From assembly GCF_040610475.1 (NCBI RefSeq), contig NZ_JBEXMJ010000001.1, positions 682,001 to 746,000 of the forward strand: 64,000 bases of DNA. The letters run 5' to 3'. Under the pieces are notes generated by a model. That model was not told the origin of the DNA. It made no database searches and saw only the letters and a program-made list of their open reading frames with translations. Position 1 is the first letter of the stretch, and every line of letters starts with the position of its first letter. Below, piece after piece: positions 46,265 through 54,166 of the stretch. A program made the position numbers and the translations under genes. Source of the stretch: Actinopolymorpha sp. NPDC004070 (GTDB taxonomy: Bacteria > Actinomycetota > Actinomycetes > Propionibacteriales > Actinopolymorphaceae).

Positions 46265-46981
46265 ATGGCCGAGACCTCCGCCGCCGAAGCCGGCACCGCC
46301 GAACCCGCCGCCGCCCAAGCCGCCGCACCCGCCGCACGCGCCGCACCCGCCCCGGCGGACCGGTGGTTCGAGGCCCCCGTGCTGGCCGGCGACCACGTAC
46401 GGCTGGAGCCCATGTCCCTCGCCCACGCCGAGGGGCTCGCGGCCGCCGCCGACGACGAGGTGTTCGAGCACCTGCGGATCAGCCGGGTGCCGAGGACCCG
46501 CGAGGAGGGTGAGGCGTTCGTACGATCCGTCCTCGCCCAGCGGGACAAGCGCGTGCTCCTTCCCTGGACCCAGCTCGACGCGGTGACCGGTGAGGTGGCG
46601 GGCACCACGTCGTACTACGAGATCGATCCCACCCTGCGCACGGTCGCCATCGGCCACACCTGGCTCGGCCGGCGCTGGTGGCGTACCGGCGTCAACACCG
46701 AGGCGAAGCTGCTGCTGCTCCGCCTGGCGTTCGACGACCTCGGGGCGGTGCGGGTGGTGTGGCACACCGACATCCGTAACGAGCGATCCCAGGCGGCGAT
46801 CGCCCGGCTCGGCGCCCAGCGAGAAGGCGTGCTGCGCAAGCACAGGTTGCGCCGGGACGGCAGCTGGCGCGACACCGTGCAGTTCGCGATGACCGACGAC
46901 GACTGGCCGCGGGTACGCGACCGGCTGTCCGCCCGGCTGCGCCCCTCGGCGTTCCCGGCCGACACCCCCGCGACCACCTGA
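46265..46981 (+). CDS. GNAT family N-acetyltransferase
   Basis: This 238-residue protein has a RimJ/RimL-type acetyltransferase domain (about residues 38-215): VRLEPMSLAHAEGLAAAADDEVFEHL, AIGHTWLGRRWWRTGVNTEAKLLLL for acetyl-CoA, and DIRNERSQAAIARLGAQREGVLRKHRLR. The first 35 residues are Ala/Pro/Glu low complexity, so a shorter product is possible. ATG 46265 has GGGAGA 8 nt upstream. It pairs with the PaiB-like gene next to it, as paiA with paiB elsewhere, which suggests polyamine or amine detoxification. Confidence 0.87.
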   Translation: MAETSAAEAGTAEPAAAQAAAPAARAAPAPADRWFEAPVLAGDHVRLEPMSLAHAEGLAAAADDEVFEHLRISRVPRTREEGEAFVRSVLAQRDKRVLLPWTQLDAVTGEVAGTTSYYEIDPTLRTVAIGHTWLGRRWWRTGVNTEAKLLLLRLAFDDLGAVRVVWHTDIRNERSQAAIARLGAQREGVLRKHRLRRDGSWRDTVQFAMTDDDWPRVRDRLSARLRPSAFPADTPATT

Positions 46982-47011
46982 CCGCGGCCGAACACCCGGA
47001 GGTACCCCGCA

Positions 47012-47656
47012 ATGCTGATCCACCCGTGGGACGAGGCCGGCGAGGACGAATGGCGCGGGTTCCTGGCCGAGCACGACTTCGGCCAGCTGGTCGCCGGTGG
47101 CCGCAACCGTGACCTGCCCGTGGTCGTACCCACCCACTTCGTCTTCGACGGCGACCGGACGGTGTGGCTGCACCTGGCCCGGCCCAACCCGGTGTGGGCG
47201 CCGCTGGCCGAACACCCGCGCGCGCTCCTCACCGTGGTCGACGACTACGTGTACGCGCCGGCGCGCTGGCAGGCCCCGCCGGGGACACCGGCCGAACACG
47301 GCGTGCCCACGTCGTTCTACGCCTCGGTCCAGCTGGCCTGCGACGCACGGGTCGTTGACGACCCGGACGAGAAGGCGACCGTCCTCAACCGGCAGCTGGA
47401 CCACTTCGAGCCCGGGTCCGGCCGCGTGCCCGTCCCCACCGAGGCCGACCGGCGGCTGCTGCCGGGGCTGCGGGTGCTGGAGCTCACCGTCACCGGGGTG
47501 CGCGCGAAGTTCAAGTACGCGGGGAACAAACAGGCCGAGCACCGCCAGGAGATCGCCGCCGGGCTGGCTGAGCGCGCCGGGCACTCGGACGACCGGGCCA
47601 GGGCACACCTGCTGCGCCGGCTGGAGCAGTCCGCCGGCCCGGCCGCCGTTCAGTAG
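47012..47656 (+). CDS. PaiB-like FMN-binding protein
   Basis: This 214-residue protein has the PaiB/split-barrel flavin-binding fold: FLAEHDFGQLVAGGRNRDLPVVVPTHFVFDG, WLHLARPNPVWAPLAEHPRALLTVVDDYVYAPARW, and the C-terminal KFKYAGNKQAEHRQEIAAGLAER motif. Annotated relatives are called FMN-binding negative transcriptional regulators, although many may be enzymes. GGAGG lies at the proper distance before ATG 47012. A CCACAGTCTGTGG palindrome follows its stop. Confidence 0.88.
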   Translation: MLIHPWDEAGEDEWRGFLAEHDFGQLVAGGRNRDLPVVVPTHFVFDGDRTVWLHLARPNPVWAPLAEHPRALLTVVDDYVYAPARWQAPPGTPAEHGVPTSFYASVQLACDARVVDDPDEKATVLNRQLDHFEPGSGRVPVPTEADRRLLPGLRVLELTVTGVRAKFKYAGNKQAEHRQEIAAGLAERAGHSDDRARAHLLRRLEQSAGPAAVQ

Positions 47657-47665
47657 TAGAAGCCC

Positions 47666-47678
47666 CCACAGTCTGTGG
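47666..47678. repeat. Short palindrome after the PaiB-like gene
   Basis: CCACAG-T-CTGTGG is a perfect 6-bp inverted repeat 9 nt after the stop codon. It may contribute to termination, but the stem is short. Confidence 0.3.
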
Positions 47679-47910
47679 ATGTCCGGCATCCGGTTTTCGC
47701 CCGGCATCGCACTGGCCGCGCGGTTTCGCCCTGACGGTGGGAGCGCCGGGTGCGATCACGGCTGACCCCGGGGCCGCTCCCGACGTGGGACGGTCGCCGG
47801 TCCGGCCGGGACTGGCGGACAATGACTGTGGCAGGAACACTGTGCTGCAGCCGGTGGCCACGGTCCGCGTCGTGGCCGGGGTGGGCGGACAACGGGGCGA
47901 AGGGAACGAG

Positions 47911-48105
47911 ATGTCGAATCGCGCGTGGTGGATCATCGGGGGAGTGGGCGTCGCCTTCGTGGCCTGGATGCTGCTGCCCTGGTGGGCGACGCTCCTGATC
48001 GTGCTGGCCGTGGTCGGGGCCCCGGTCGCCGGTTACCTCATGCTCGACCCGTCGCAGCGACGGCGGCTGGCCCGCATCCGGGAGCGCCGGCAGCTGGGCC
48101 GGTGA
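47911..48105 (+). CDS. Small membrane protein, copy 2
   Basis: This 64-residue protein has two hydrophobic segments (about 6-22 and 25-45) and the basic tail motif GYLMLDPSQRRRLARIRERRQLGR. It is the same length as, and clearly homologous to, the protein at 44546-44740. GAAGGGAACGAG precedes the ATG. Its stop overlaps the decayed methyltransferase start by 4 nt, so they once formed an operon. Confidence 0.7.
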   Translation: MSNRAWWIIGGVGVAFVAWMLLPWWATLLIVLAVVGAPVAGYLMLDPSQRRRLARIRERRQLGR

Positions 48106-48768
48106 CGGCCCGCCGCGGAGCAGAATCCCCGCCCGCTCCTTCGGCGGGGTTCCTCACCGGCTACCCGGGCGACCTGGCCGAGTGGGAACGCGACGACCGG
48201 CTGGTGGCGCGTGGCTTCAGCCATCCCTGGCGTTCGCAGGTCGGCGCGGGCAACGGCGAGACGTTCTTCGACGCGCTCGTGCACGCCCACCTTCGTCCGG
48301 ACGCGACGGTGCTGGACGTGGGCTGCGGCCACGGCGCGTACAGCTGTCGTCTTGCCGCCGGTGCCCGGCACGTCGTCGGTGTCGACCGCGACCCGGGAGT
48401 CGTGGAGTTGGCCGGCGAGCTCGCCGCCGAACGCGGTGTCGGCAACGTGGAGTTCCGAACGCTCGCCGCGCGAGACTACGCGACTGTTCGCTCCTGGGTG
48501 ACTCGTGCGTTGGCCGAACCAGAGGGCGCAGTTGCCTCGACGGCTTACTCGAAGGCGGACGTGGAGCTCATCGGCTGCTGGTGGCTGGACGTCGCCGAAC
48601 GCTTCGACGACGCCGAGCAGCTGTATCGCAAGCTGGTAGGGGATTCCGGTGTCCCGTACGTACGTCGAAGTCAAGCAGCCGTTGACATCGCTGCTGGCCG
48701 ACCACGGCGGGTCGGTCGACCTACGGCACTGCCGGCTGGTGTGGGAGGTGGGGTTCGGCCCGCGGTGA
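48102..48768 (+). pseudogene. Decayed SAM-dependent methyltransferase
   Basis: The frame from GTG 48102 encodes a good methyltransferase N-terminus (GFLTGYPGDLAEWERDDRLV..., motif I VLDVGCGHGAYSCRLA) for about 130 residues. The central part of the fold is then missing: only about 25 residues separate it from a WWLDVAERFDDAEQLYRKLV block. Near 48650 the coding frame shifts by one base; the other frame then encodes YVEVKQPLTSLLADHGGSVDLRHCRLVWEVGFGPR to a stop at 48766. Internal deletion plus frameshift make it very likely non-functional. Confidence 0.65.
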
Positions 48769-48793
48769 CATCGCGGCGGCTACGGGATCCCTG

Positions 48794-49699
48794 TCAACGA
48801 CCCGTTGACAACCGGGGCGGGCGGGCCGACGGCGATCGCGGCCAGGCCACGTCGTCCACCGCGAGGAACGGCTCACCGACCACGGTGCCCGGCGTCTCTC
48901 CGCTCAAGGCGACGACGTCACGGTGCAGGTGGGACTGGTCGGCGTAGCCACCGCCGGCCGCGACGTCGGCCACTCCCTCACCCGCGACCAGACGGTGGAC
49001 GGCATGGTCGAAACGAACCAGCTTCGCGGCGAGCTTCGGTCGCAGACCGACCTGCGAGCGGAACCGTGCCCACAGCCGCTTGCGGCTCCAGCCGACTTCG
49101 GCGGCCAGGTCCTCGACCCGGACCAGACCGCGGCCGGCGACGATTCTGCGCCAGGCCCAGGCTACTTCCGGGTCCATCGACGATCCCGCGGCCGACCCCG
49201 CCCGGAGCCGGTGGGTGAGCAGCGCGTCCGCCACCGCGAAGCGAGCCTCCCACGAGGAGACCTGGCTCAGTCGTTCGCGGATCCGCTCCACCTCCTGGCC
49301 CCACACGTCCTCCAGAGCCACCACCGTCCCCTCCAGGTCTGCGGGGGACACACCCAGAACCGCCCGGGCGATCAGCGGGGACAGGCGTACCTGGACGCAC
49401 TCGACGTTCTCCCCGCGTGCCAGCACCACACCACCGAACCCGAATCCGAGCCCGGCCACGAGACTCCCTCGTTGGCGCCCGGTGGTGCCGTCCACGACCG
49501 GCCGACCGGCACCGAAGTCCAGCACCAGGGTGAGGCCGGGGTGCGGGATCATCCGGACCGGCATCGCCATGCTGGGCACACCGAAGCCCGCCATGGTGAC
49601 CCCGGGCAGCCGGCTGGGCCGCCTCGGAGACGCGACGTCCCACGCGGCGACGGCGTGCCGCGCGGCCACGGCGCCGCGCCCGCGCACGGTGGACCGCAT
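48794..49699 (-). CDS. AraC family transcriptional regulator
   Basis: This 301-residue regulator has an N-terminal sensor domain and a C-terminal double helix-turn-helix (about 200-275: LVRVEDLAAEVGWSRKRLWARFRSQVGLRPKLAAKLVRFDHAV ... GVADVAAGGGYADQSHLHRDVVALSGETP). I chose ATG 49699: TAGCAT on this strand ends 6 nt upstream, an ideal leaderless arrangement, whereas a GTG two codons earlier would abut that element. It is divergent from an alpha/beta hydrolase gene, its most likely target. Confidence 0.87.
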   Translation of the reverse strand: MRSTVRGRGAVAARHAVAAWDVASPRRPSRLPGVTMAGFGVPSMAMPVRMIPHPGLTLVLDFGAGRPVVDGTTGRQRGSLVAGLGFGFGGVVLARGENVECVQVRLSPLIARAVLGVSPADLEGTVVALEDVWGQEVERIRERLSQVSSWEARFAVADALLTHRLRAGSAAGSSMDPEVAWAWRRIVAGRGLVRVEDLAAEVGWSRKRLWARFRSQVGLRPKLAAKLVRFDHAVHRLVAGEGVADVAAGGGYADQSHLHRDVVALSGETPGTVVGEPFLAVDDVAWPRSPSARPPRLSTGR

Positions 49700-49705
49700 G
49701 GCCAC

Positions 49706-49711
49706 ATGCTA
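49706..49711 (-). promoter_or_regulatory. -10 element for the AraC regulator gene (leaderless)
   Basis: TAGCAT on the minus strand ends 6 nt before ATG 49699. Confidence 0.5.
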
Positions 49712-49771
49712 GGACCGGTTGCCGCGGATCGGGCCGCGACCGAGGAGCCGCCGCAGGAACATTCGTTCAAT

Positions 49772-49791
49772 CCGCCGGTGCGTTCCGGCGG
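49772..49791. promoter_or_regulatory. Inverted repeat just before the hydrolase start
   Basis: CCGCCGG-TGCGTT-CCGGCGG is a perfect 7-bp inverted repeat 13 nt before ATG 49805. It may be a regulator site or an RNA hairpin that limits translation of the hydrolase. Confidence 0.4.
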
Positions 49792-49804
49792 CGACAGTGA
49801 GCTC

Positions 49805-50680
49805 ATGACTCTTCCTGACGGGCAACCGCACCTGACCACCAAGACCACCAAGACCGCCGAGACCGCCGAGACCGCCGAGACCGCCGTGTCGCTGGGCGAC
49901 GGCGACCTGCACGTGTGCGAGGACGGCCGGCGTGACGCCCCCGCACTCCTGCTGATCCACGGGACTGCCTTCTCGGGGCGCTCGTGGGACCTGCTGGTTC
50001 CCCTGCTGACCCGATCCCACCGGGTCGTTCGGATCGACCTGCTCGGGTGCGGCCGGTCGGCCAAACCGGAGGACGCGAGCTACGAGCTACCGGACCAGGC
50101 TCGGCGAGTCGGTGAGGTTCTCGACCGGCTCGGCATCGACCGGGCCACGGTCGTCGGTCATTCCAGCGGTGGCATGGTCGCCACCGCCCTCGCCGAGCGC
50201 CGGCCCGGCCTGGTGACCGCGCTCGTGGTCGTCAACACCGGGCCGAGCATGGACGCCTTCATCGCCCCGGCCTCCGCGGAGCTCGGACCGGAGCAGTGGC
50301 CGCCGAGCGACGAGCAGATCCGGCAGTTGGCGAGCACCGGGTTCGGCCGCTCGGGCCGGCAGGTCACGGAGGAGGTCGTGGCCGAACTGCGGAGTACGAG
50401 CTTCCAGGTGTTCGCCGCACTGATGCAAACACCGCGCGACTACGTGATGGAACGGACCCTTCCCGATCGGCTGAAGGTTCTCGGCAAGCCGCTGCTGGTG
50501 ATCTTCGGCGAGGACGATCGCAGGTGGCGTTCGTCCTCGGCCGCCGACTACCGGATCGTTCCGGGGGCGAAGGTCGAACTGTTGTCCGGTCTCGGGCACA
50601 CGCCGATCCTGGAGGACCCGGCACGGACCGCCGAGGTCATGCTGGCGTTCAGCGCGCCGCTCGCGGAGCGGGAGAGCTGA
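49805..50680 (+). CDS. Alpha/beta hydrolase
   Basis: This 291-residue enzyme has the classical fold: oxyanion strand LLLIHGTAFSGRSWD, nucleophile elbow GHSSGG near residue 120, an acid in FGEDDRRW and catalytic His in LSGLGHTPILEDP. The N-terminus encodes a Thr/Lys/Glu repeat from a 9-bp tandem repeat and is not part of the fold. The start is not strongly supported by a ribosome site. A divergent AraC-type regulator probably controls it. The substrate is unknown. Confidence 0.88.
   Translation: MTLPDGQPHLTTKTTKTAETAETAETAVSLGDGDLHVCEDGRRDAPALLLIHGTAFSGRSWDLLVPLLTRSHRVVRIDLLGCGRSAKPEDASYELPDQARRVGEVLDRLGIDRATVVGHSSGGMVATALAERRPGLVTALVVVNTGPSMDAFIAPASAELGPEQWPPSDEQIRQLASTGFGRSGRQVTEEVVAELRSTSFQVFAALMQTPRDYVMERTLPDRLKVLGKPLLVIFGEDDRRWRSSSAADYRIVPGAKVELLSGLGHTPILEDPARTAEVMLAFSAPLAERES
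49835..49888. repeat. 9-bp tandem repeat in the hydrolase N-terminus
   Basis: Six 9-bp units: two ACCACCAAG, three ACCGCCGAG and one ACCGCCGTG. They encode TTK-TTK-TAE-TAE-TAE-TAV. Unit number could vary without changing frame. Confidence 0.85.
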
Positions 50681-50791
50681 ACGCCGCCCTCCTGCCGGCG
50701 TGGGACGCACGTGGCGTTCGCGGGGCAGGACGGACAGGATGGAACGGTCTGCTGCCGTGCGTACGCGTGACGTAGGAGAGGGAACCCATCC

Positions 50792-53545
50792 GTGACCGAA
50801 TCCGGCTCGATCTCGACGGTTGTCAACGACGCGCCCACCGACCTCGACCTCGACCCGGAGACTCCGCTGGTCACTGTGCTGCGCAACGACCTCGGCCTGC
50901 GCGGCGTACGCCAGGGCTGCGCGATCGGTGAGTGCGGGGCGTGCGTCGTCCTCGTCGACGGACGCGCCGAACGCTCCTGTCAGCTTCCGCTGTCCGCGGT
51001 GGCCGGCCGGCGGGTCACCACCCCGGAGGGACTGGGTACTCCCGACCGCCCGCATCCGATCCAGCAGGCGTTCCTCGACCGGCAGGCGGCGCAGTGTGGC
51101 TATTGCCTGAACGGCATCATCATGTCCACCGCGGCTCTCCTCGGCGGCGCGGCGCCCGACGGCGCGGCGTCCGGCGGCGCGGCGTCCGGCGGCGCGACGT
51201 CCGGCGGCGCGGCGCCCACGGGCACCGGCAGCTCGCCGCGCCTGTCGGAGCAGGAGATCCAGGTCGCACTGGCCGAGCACCTGTGCCGCTGCGGCACCCA
51301 CCACCGGATCCTGCGCGCCGTCCGCGAGCTCGCCGGACACGAGCAGCCCTCGCCGCGCCCGCCGATCCGGATGGACGACGGCCCGGGCGGTCGGGACGCG
51401 CCGGAGGTGGCCGCCGACCTCCGCGCGGACCGGGCGGAGGAGGTTCCCACCGAGGGCACGGACGAGGTTCCTGGCGTTGCGTCGGAGGAGGTGCCCGCGG
51501 AGCATGACCGCCCGGCCGAGCCACTGCCCGGTGCGCTGGCGACGGCGCCGAACGTCGAGGACTGGCTGCGCCCCCTGCCCGACGGCCGGATCGAGGTCCG
51601 CAGCGGACGGGCCGAGCTGGGTCAGGGCGTACGCACCGCGCTGGCCCAGATCGTCGCGGCCGAACTCGGCGTACCGCTGGAACGCCTCGTCGTCCGCTCG
51701 GCCGCCACCGACGGCACACCCGACGAGGGTTACACCGCGGGCAGCAACTCCCTGGAGGCCGGGGGAACGGCACTGGCCCGGGCCGCCGTGGCGTACCGCA
51801 GGCTGGCGGCCGAGGCGGAGGACGCGGGGGACGGCAGCCCGCCCACCGGCCCCATCCGGCCGGACGACCTGCCCCGATGGGAGGGCGGTCCGGTGGGGGA
51901 GGCCGCACCGCGCAGCGACCTGCCGGCCAAGCTGACCGGCGCACCCGCGTACGTCCACGACCTCACCCTGCCCGGCATGCTGTACGCCCGCGCGCTGCTG
52001 CCGCCGCGCGAGGACGCCCGGCCGGCCGCCGTCGACCTCTCGGCCGCGAAGGACCTGCCCGGGGTGGAGGCGGTCGTGCACGACAGCCGGCTGCTGCTCG
52101 TGGTGGCCACCCGGGAGGACGCCGCGGTCAGGGCGGTGCGCCGGCTCGCCCGTACGACTCGCTGGGAACAGCCGTCCGACCCCGGCACCGGACCGGCCGC
52201 CCGGACCGAAGCACCCGTGCGCGCATCCGTCGTCGAGGAGCCCGGAGTGGAGCAGGCACTGACGTCGGGGCGGGTGGTGCGGGCCTCCTACGCCAAGCCG
52301 TACGAGGCGCACGCCTCCGTGGCCCCGTCGAGTGCCGTGGCGCTGGTCGAGCCGGACCGCACCACGGTGTGGACCCACAGCCAGGGCGTCTACCCGCTGC
52401 GTCGCGAACTCGCCGCCGCGTTCGGCCTGCCCGAGGACGCGCTGACCGTCCGGCACGTGGACGGCCCCGGCTGTTACGGCCACAACGGCGCCGACGACGC
52501 CGCCGGGTTCGCGGTGGCCGCCGCGCGCGCCGTGCCCGGCCGGCCGGTGCGGTTCCAGTACGCCGTGCAGGACGAGTTCGGCTGGGAACCGTACGGCCCG
52601 CCGATGTCGGCCGACCTGGCGGCGAGTCTGGACGCGGACGGCCGGGTCACCGGCTGGCGGCACCGCATCCGCACCGACGCGCACACCGCCCGCCCGCACG
52701 GAACCGGCGACCGGCTGGTGGTGTCCTGGCTGCGCGCGGACCCCCGGCCCAGGCCGTGGTCGGGCGGCGGCGAGGGCGGGGTACGCAGTGCCGAGCCGCT
52801 GTACGAGCTCGGTGCCCGCGACATCGTGGGCGAGTACGCCCCGGGACCGCTGCGTACGTCGGCGTTGCGCTCTCTCGGCGGCTACTTCAACACCTTCGCC
52901 ATCGAGTCGTTCATGGACGAGCTGGCCGAGGCGGCGGGCGCCGACCCGGTGGCGTTCCGGCTCGCCCACCTGCGTGACGAGCGGGCCCGGGCGGTGCTGG
53001 AGGCGGCCGCCGCGCACGCCGGCTGGCGGGAACGGGTGGGGCCGAGCGGGCGTGGCCAGGGCGTGGCGGTGACGAGGTACAAGGGCAGCAAGGCCTACGT
53101 CGCCCAGGTGGCCGAGGTCGACGTCGACGCCGCCACCGGCGCGGTCGCGGTCCGCCGGGTCGTGGTCGCCTGCGACGCCGGCGTGGTGGTCAATCCCGAC
53201 GGGCTGCGCAACCAGCTGGAGGGCGGCGTGCTGCAGGGGCTGAGCCGCGCGTTGTACGAGCAGGTGCGCCACGGCCCCGACGGGGTGGAGAGCCTGGACT
53301 GGACGTCGTACCCGGTGCTGCGGTTCGCCGACGTGCCCGAGCTGGAGGTCGTACTCCTCGACCGGCCCGGCCTGCCGCCCCTCGGCGCCGGCGAGGCGTC
53401 CACCCCGCCTACCCCGGCCGTGCTGGCCAACGCGGTCGACGACGCGGTGGGGATCCGGGTACGCGAACTCCCCCTCACCCCGGCCCGGCTGCGTGCCCGG
53501 CTGGAGGAACTCACCGACGCCGAGCTGGCCAGGGTCCGGATCTGA
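50792..53545 (+). CDS. Fused [2Fe-2S]/molybdopterin oxidoreductase (xanthine dehydrogenase family)
   Basis: This 917-residue protein fuses the iron-sulfur and molybdenum subunits of a xanthine/aldehyde oxidase-type enzyme. The ferredoxin domain carries Cys43, Cys48, Cys51 and Cys63. The second cluster is formed by Cys102, Cys105, Cys165 and Cys167. A GAASG repeat (about 119-143) interrupts this second domain. The molybdopterin part follows from about residue 250 (RSGRAELGQGVRTALAQIVAAELGV; DLPAKLTGAPAYVHDLTLPGMLYARAL; LGAGEASTPPTPAVLANAV with the likely catalytic Glu). The order resembles fused IorA-IorB enzymes. No FAD domain is present. GTG 50792 has GGAGAGG upstream. Substrate: an aldehyde or N-heterocycle, unknown. 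Confidence 0.88.
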   Translation: MTESGSISTVVNDAPTDLDLDPETPLVTVLRNDLGLRGVRQGCAIGECGACVVLVDGRAERSCQLPLSAVAGRRVTTPEGLGTPDRPHPIQQAFLDRQAAQCGYCLNGIIMSTAALLGGAAPDGAASGGAASGGATSGGAAPTGTGSSPRLSEQEIQVALAEHLCRCGTHHRILRAVRELAGHEQPSPRPPIRMDDGPGGRDAPEVAADLRADRAEEVPTEGTDEVPGVASEEVPAEHDRPAEPLPGALATAPNVEDWLRPLPDGRIEVRSGRAELGQGVRTALAQIVAAELGVPLERLVVRSAATDGTPDEGYTAGSNSLEAGGTALARAAVAYRRLAAEAEDAGDGSPPTGPIRPDDLPRWEGGPVGEAAPRSDLPAKLTGAPAYVHDLTLPGMLYARALLPPREDARPAAVDLSAAKDLPGVEAVVHDSRLLLVVATREDAAVRAVRRLARTTRWEQPSDPGTGPAARTEAPVRASVVEEPGVEQALTSGRVVRASYAKPYEAHASVAPSSAVALVEPDRTTVWTHSQGVYPLRRELAAAFGLPEDALTVRHVDGPGCYGHNGADDAAGFAVAAARAVPGRPVRFQYAVQDEFGWEPYGPPMSADLAASLDADGRVTGWRHRIRTDAHTARPHGTGDRLVVSWLRADPRPRPWSGGGEGGVRSAEPLYELGARDIVGEYAPGPLRTSALRSLGGYFNTFAIESFMDELAEAAGADPVAFRLAHLRDERARAVLEAAAAHAGWRERVGPSGRGQGVAVTRYKGSKAYVAQVAEVDVDAATGAVAVRRVVVACDAGVVVNPDGLRNQLEGGVLQGLSRALYEQVRHGPDGVESLDWTSYPVLRFADVPELEVVLLDRPGLPPLGAGEASTPPTPAVLANAVDDAVGIRVRELPLTPARLRARLEELTDAELARVRI
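51146..51220. repeat. 15-bp tandem repeat inside the Fe-S domain
   Basis: Five units of 15 bp, consensus GGCGCGGCGTCCGGC, encode GAASG-type pentapeptides between the CGYC and CRC cluster motifs. The repeat probably forms a flexible loop and could change length in frame. Confidence 0.85.
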
Positions 53546-53569
53546 GCACCGGTGCGGGCAGCCGTGGGC

Positions 53570-54166
53570 CTACTCCCGGACGATCGGAATACCCACCAGT
53601 TCACAACCCGCGGCACGCATCTCATCCAGGGCGGCGCGGGTGGTCTCGGCGGAAAAGCCGGCGGTGAGGTCGAGCAGCACGCGCGCGGACATGCCCAGCT
53701 TGGTCGCGTCGATCGCGGTGAGGCGTACGCAGTACTCGGTGGTCAGCCCGGCGACCTCGATCTCGGTGACGTCGTGGTCGCGCAGCCAGTCGGCCAGCAT
53801 GGCACCGTTCTTCGCCTTGCCCTCGAAGCCGGAGTACGCCGCGGAGTGCTCGCCCTTGTCGAAGACCGCGTCGAAGGGCTGCGGGTCGAGGTTGGGATGG
53901 AACCCCGCGCCGTCGGTGCCGGCGACGCAGTGCGGCGGCCAGGAGTCGCGGTAGTCCGGCTGCGCGGAGAAGTGCGCCCCGGGGTCGACGTGGTGGTCGC
54001 GCGTGGCCACCACGTAGTCGTACGCCTTGTCCCGCTGGTCGGCCTCCTGCCAGGTGTGCAGGATCTCGCCCAGCTTGAACGCGACTTCCGCGCCGCCCTT
54101 CACCGCGAGGCTGCCGCCCTCGCAGAAGTCGTTCTGCACGTCCACGACGATCAGCGCACGGCTCAT
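53570..54166 (-). CDS. pncA: Nicotinamidase
   Basis: This 198-residue isochorismatase-fold enzyme would deaminate nicotinamide to nicotinate in NAD salvage. Catalytic Asp9 lies in VVDVQNDF, the metal site in [13 protein letters not shown], a Lys in [10 protein letters not shown] and the nucleophilic Cys in [17 protein letters not shown] 54166 has AAGGAGGAG upstream and overlaps the pncB stop (ATGA), so the two salvage enzymes are made together. Confidence 0.94.
   Translation of the reverse strand: MSRALIVVDVQNDFCEGGSLAVKGGAEVAFKLGEILHTWQEADQRDKAYDYVVATRDHHVDPGAHFSAQPDYRDSWPPHCVAGTDGAGFHPNLDPQPFDAVFDKGEHSAAYSGFEGKAKNGAMLADWLRDHDVTEIEVAGLTTEYCVRLTAIDATKLGMSARVLLDLTAGFSAETTRAALDEMRAAGCELVGIPIVRE

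Noticed and set aside
50087..53272. A 1061-codon minus-strand open frame opposite the molybdopterin oxidoreductase and hydrolase
   Set aside because: The plus strand carries clear domains and catalytic motifs throughout. The antisense translation is low-complexity His/Arg/Gly-rich, as expected of a GC-rich shadow.
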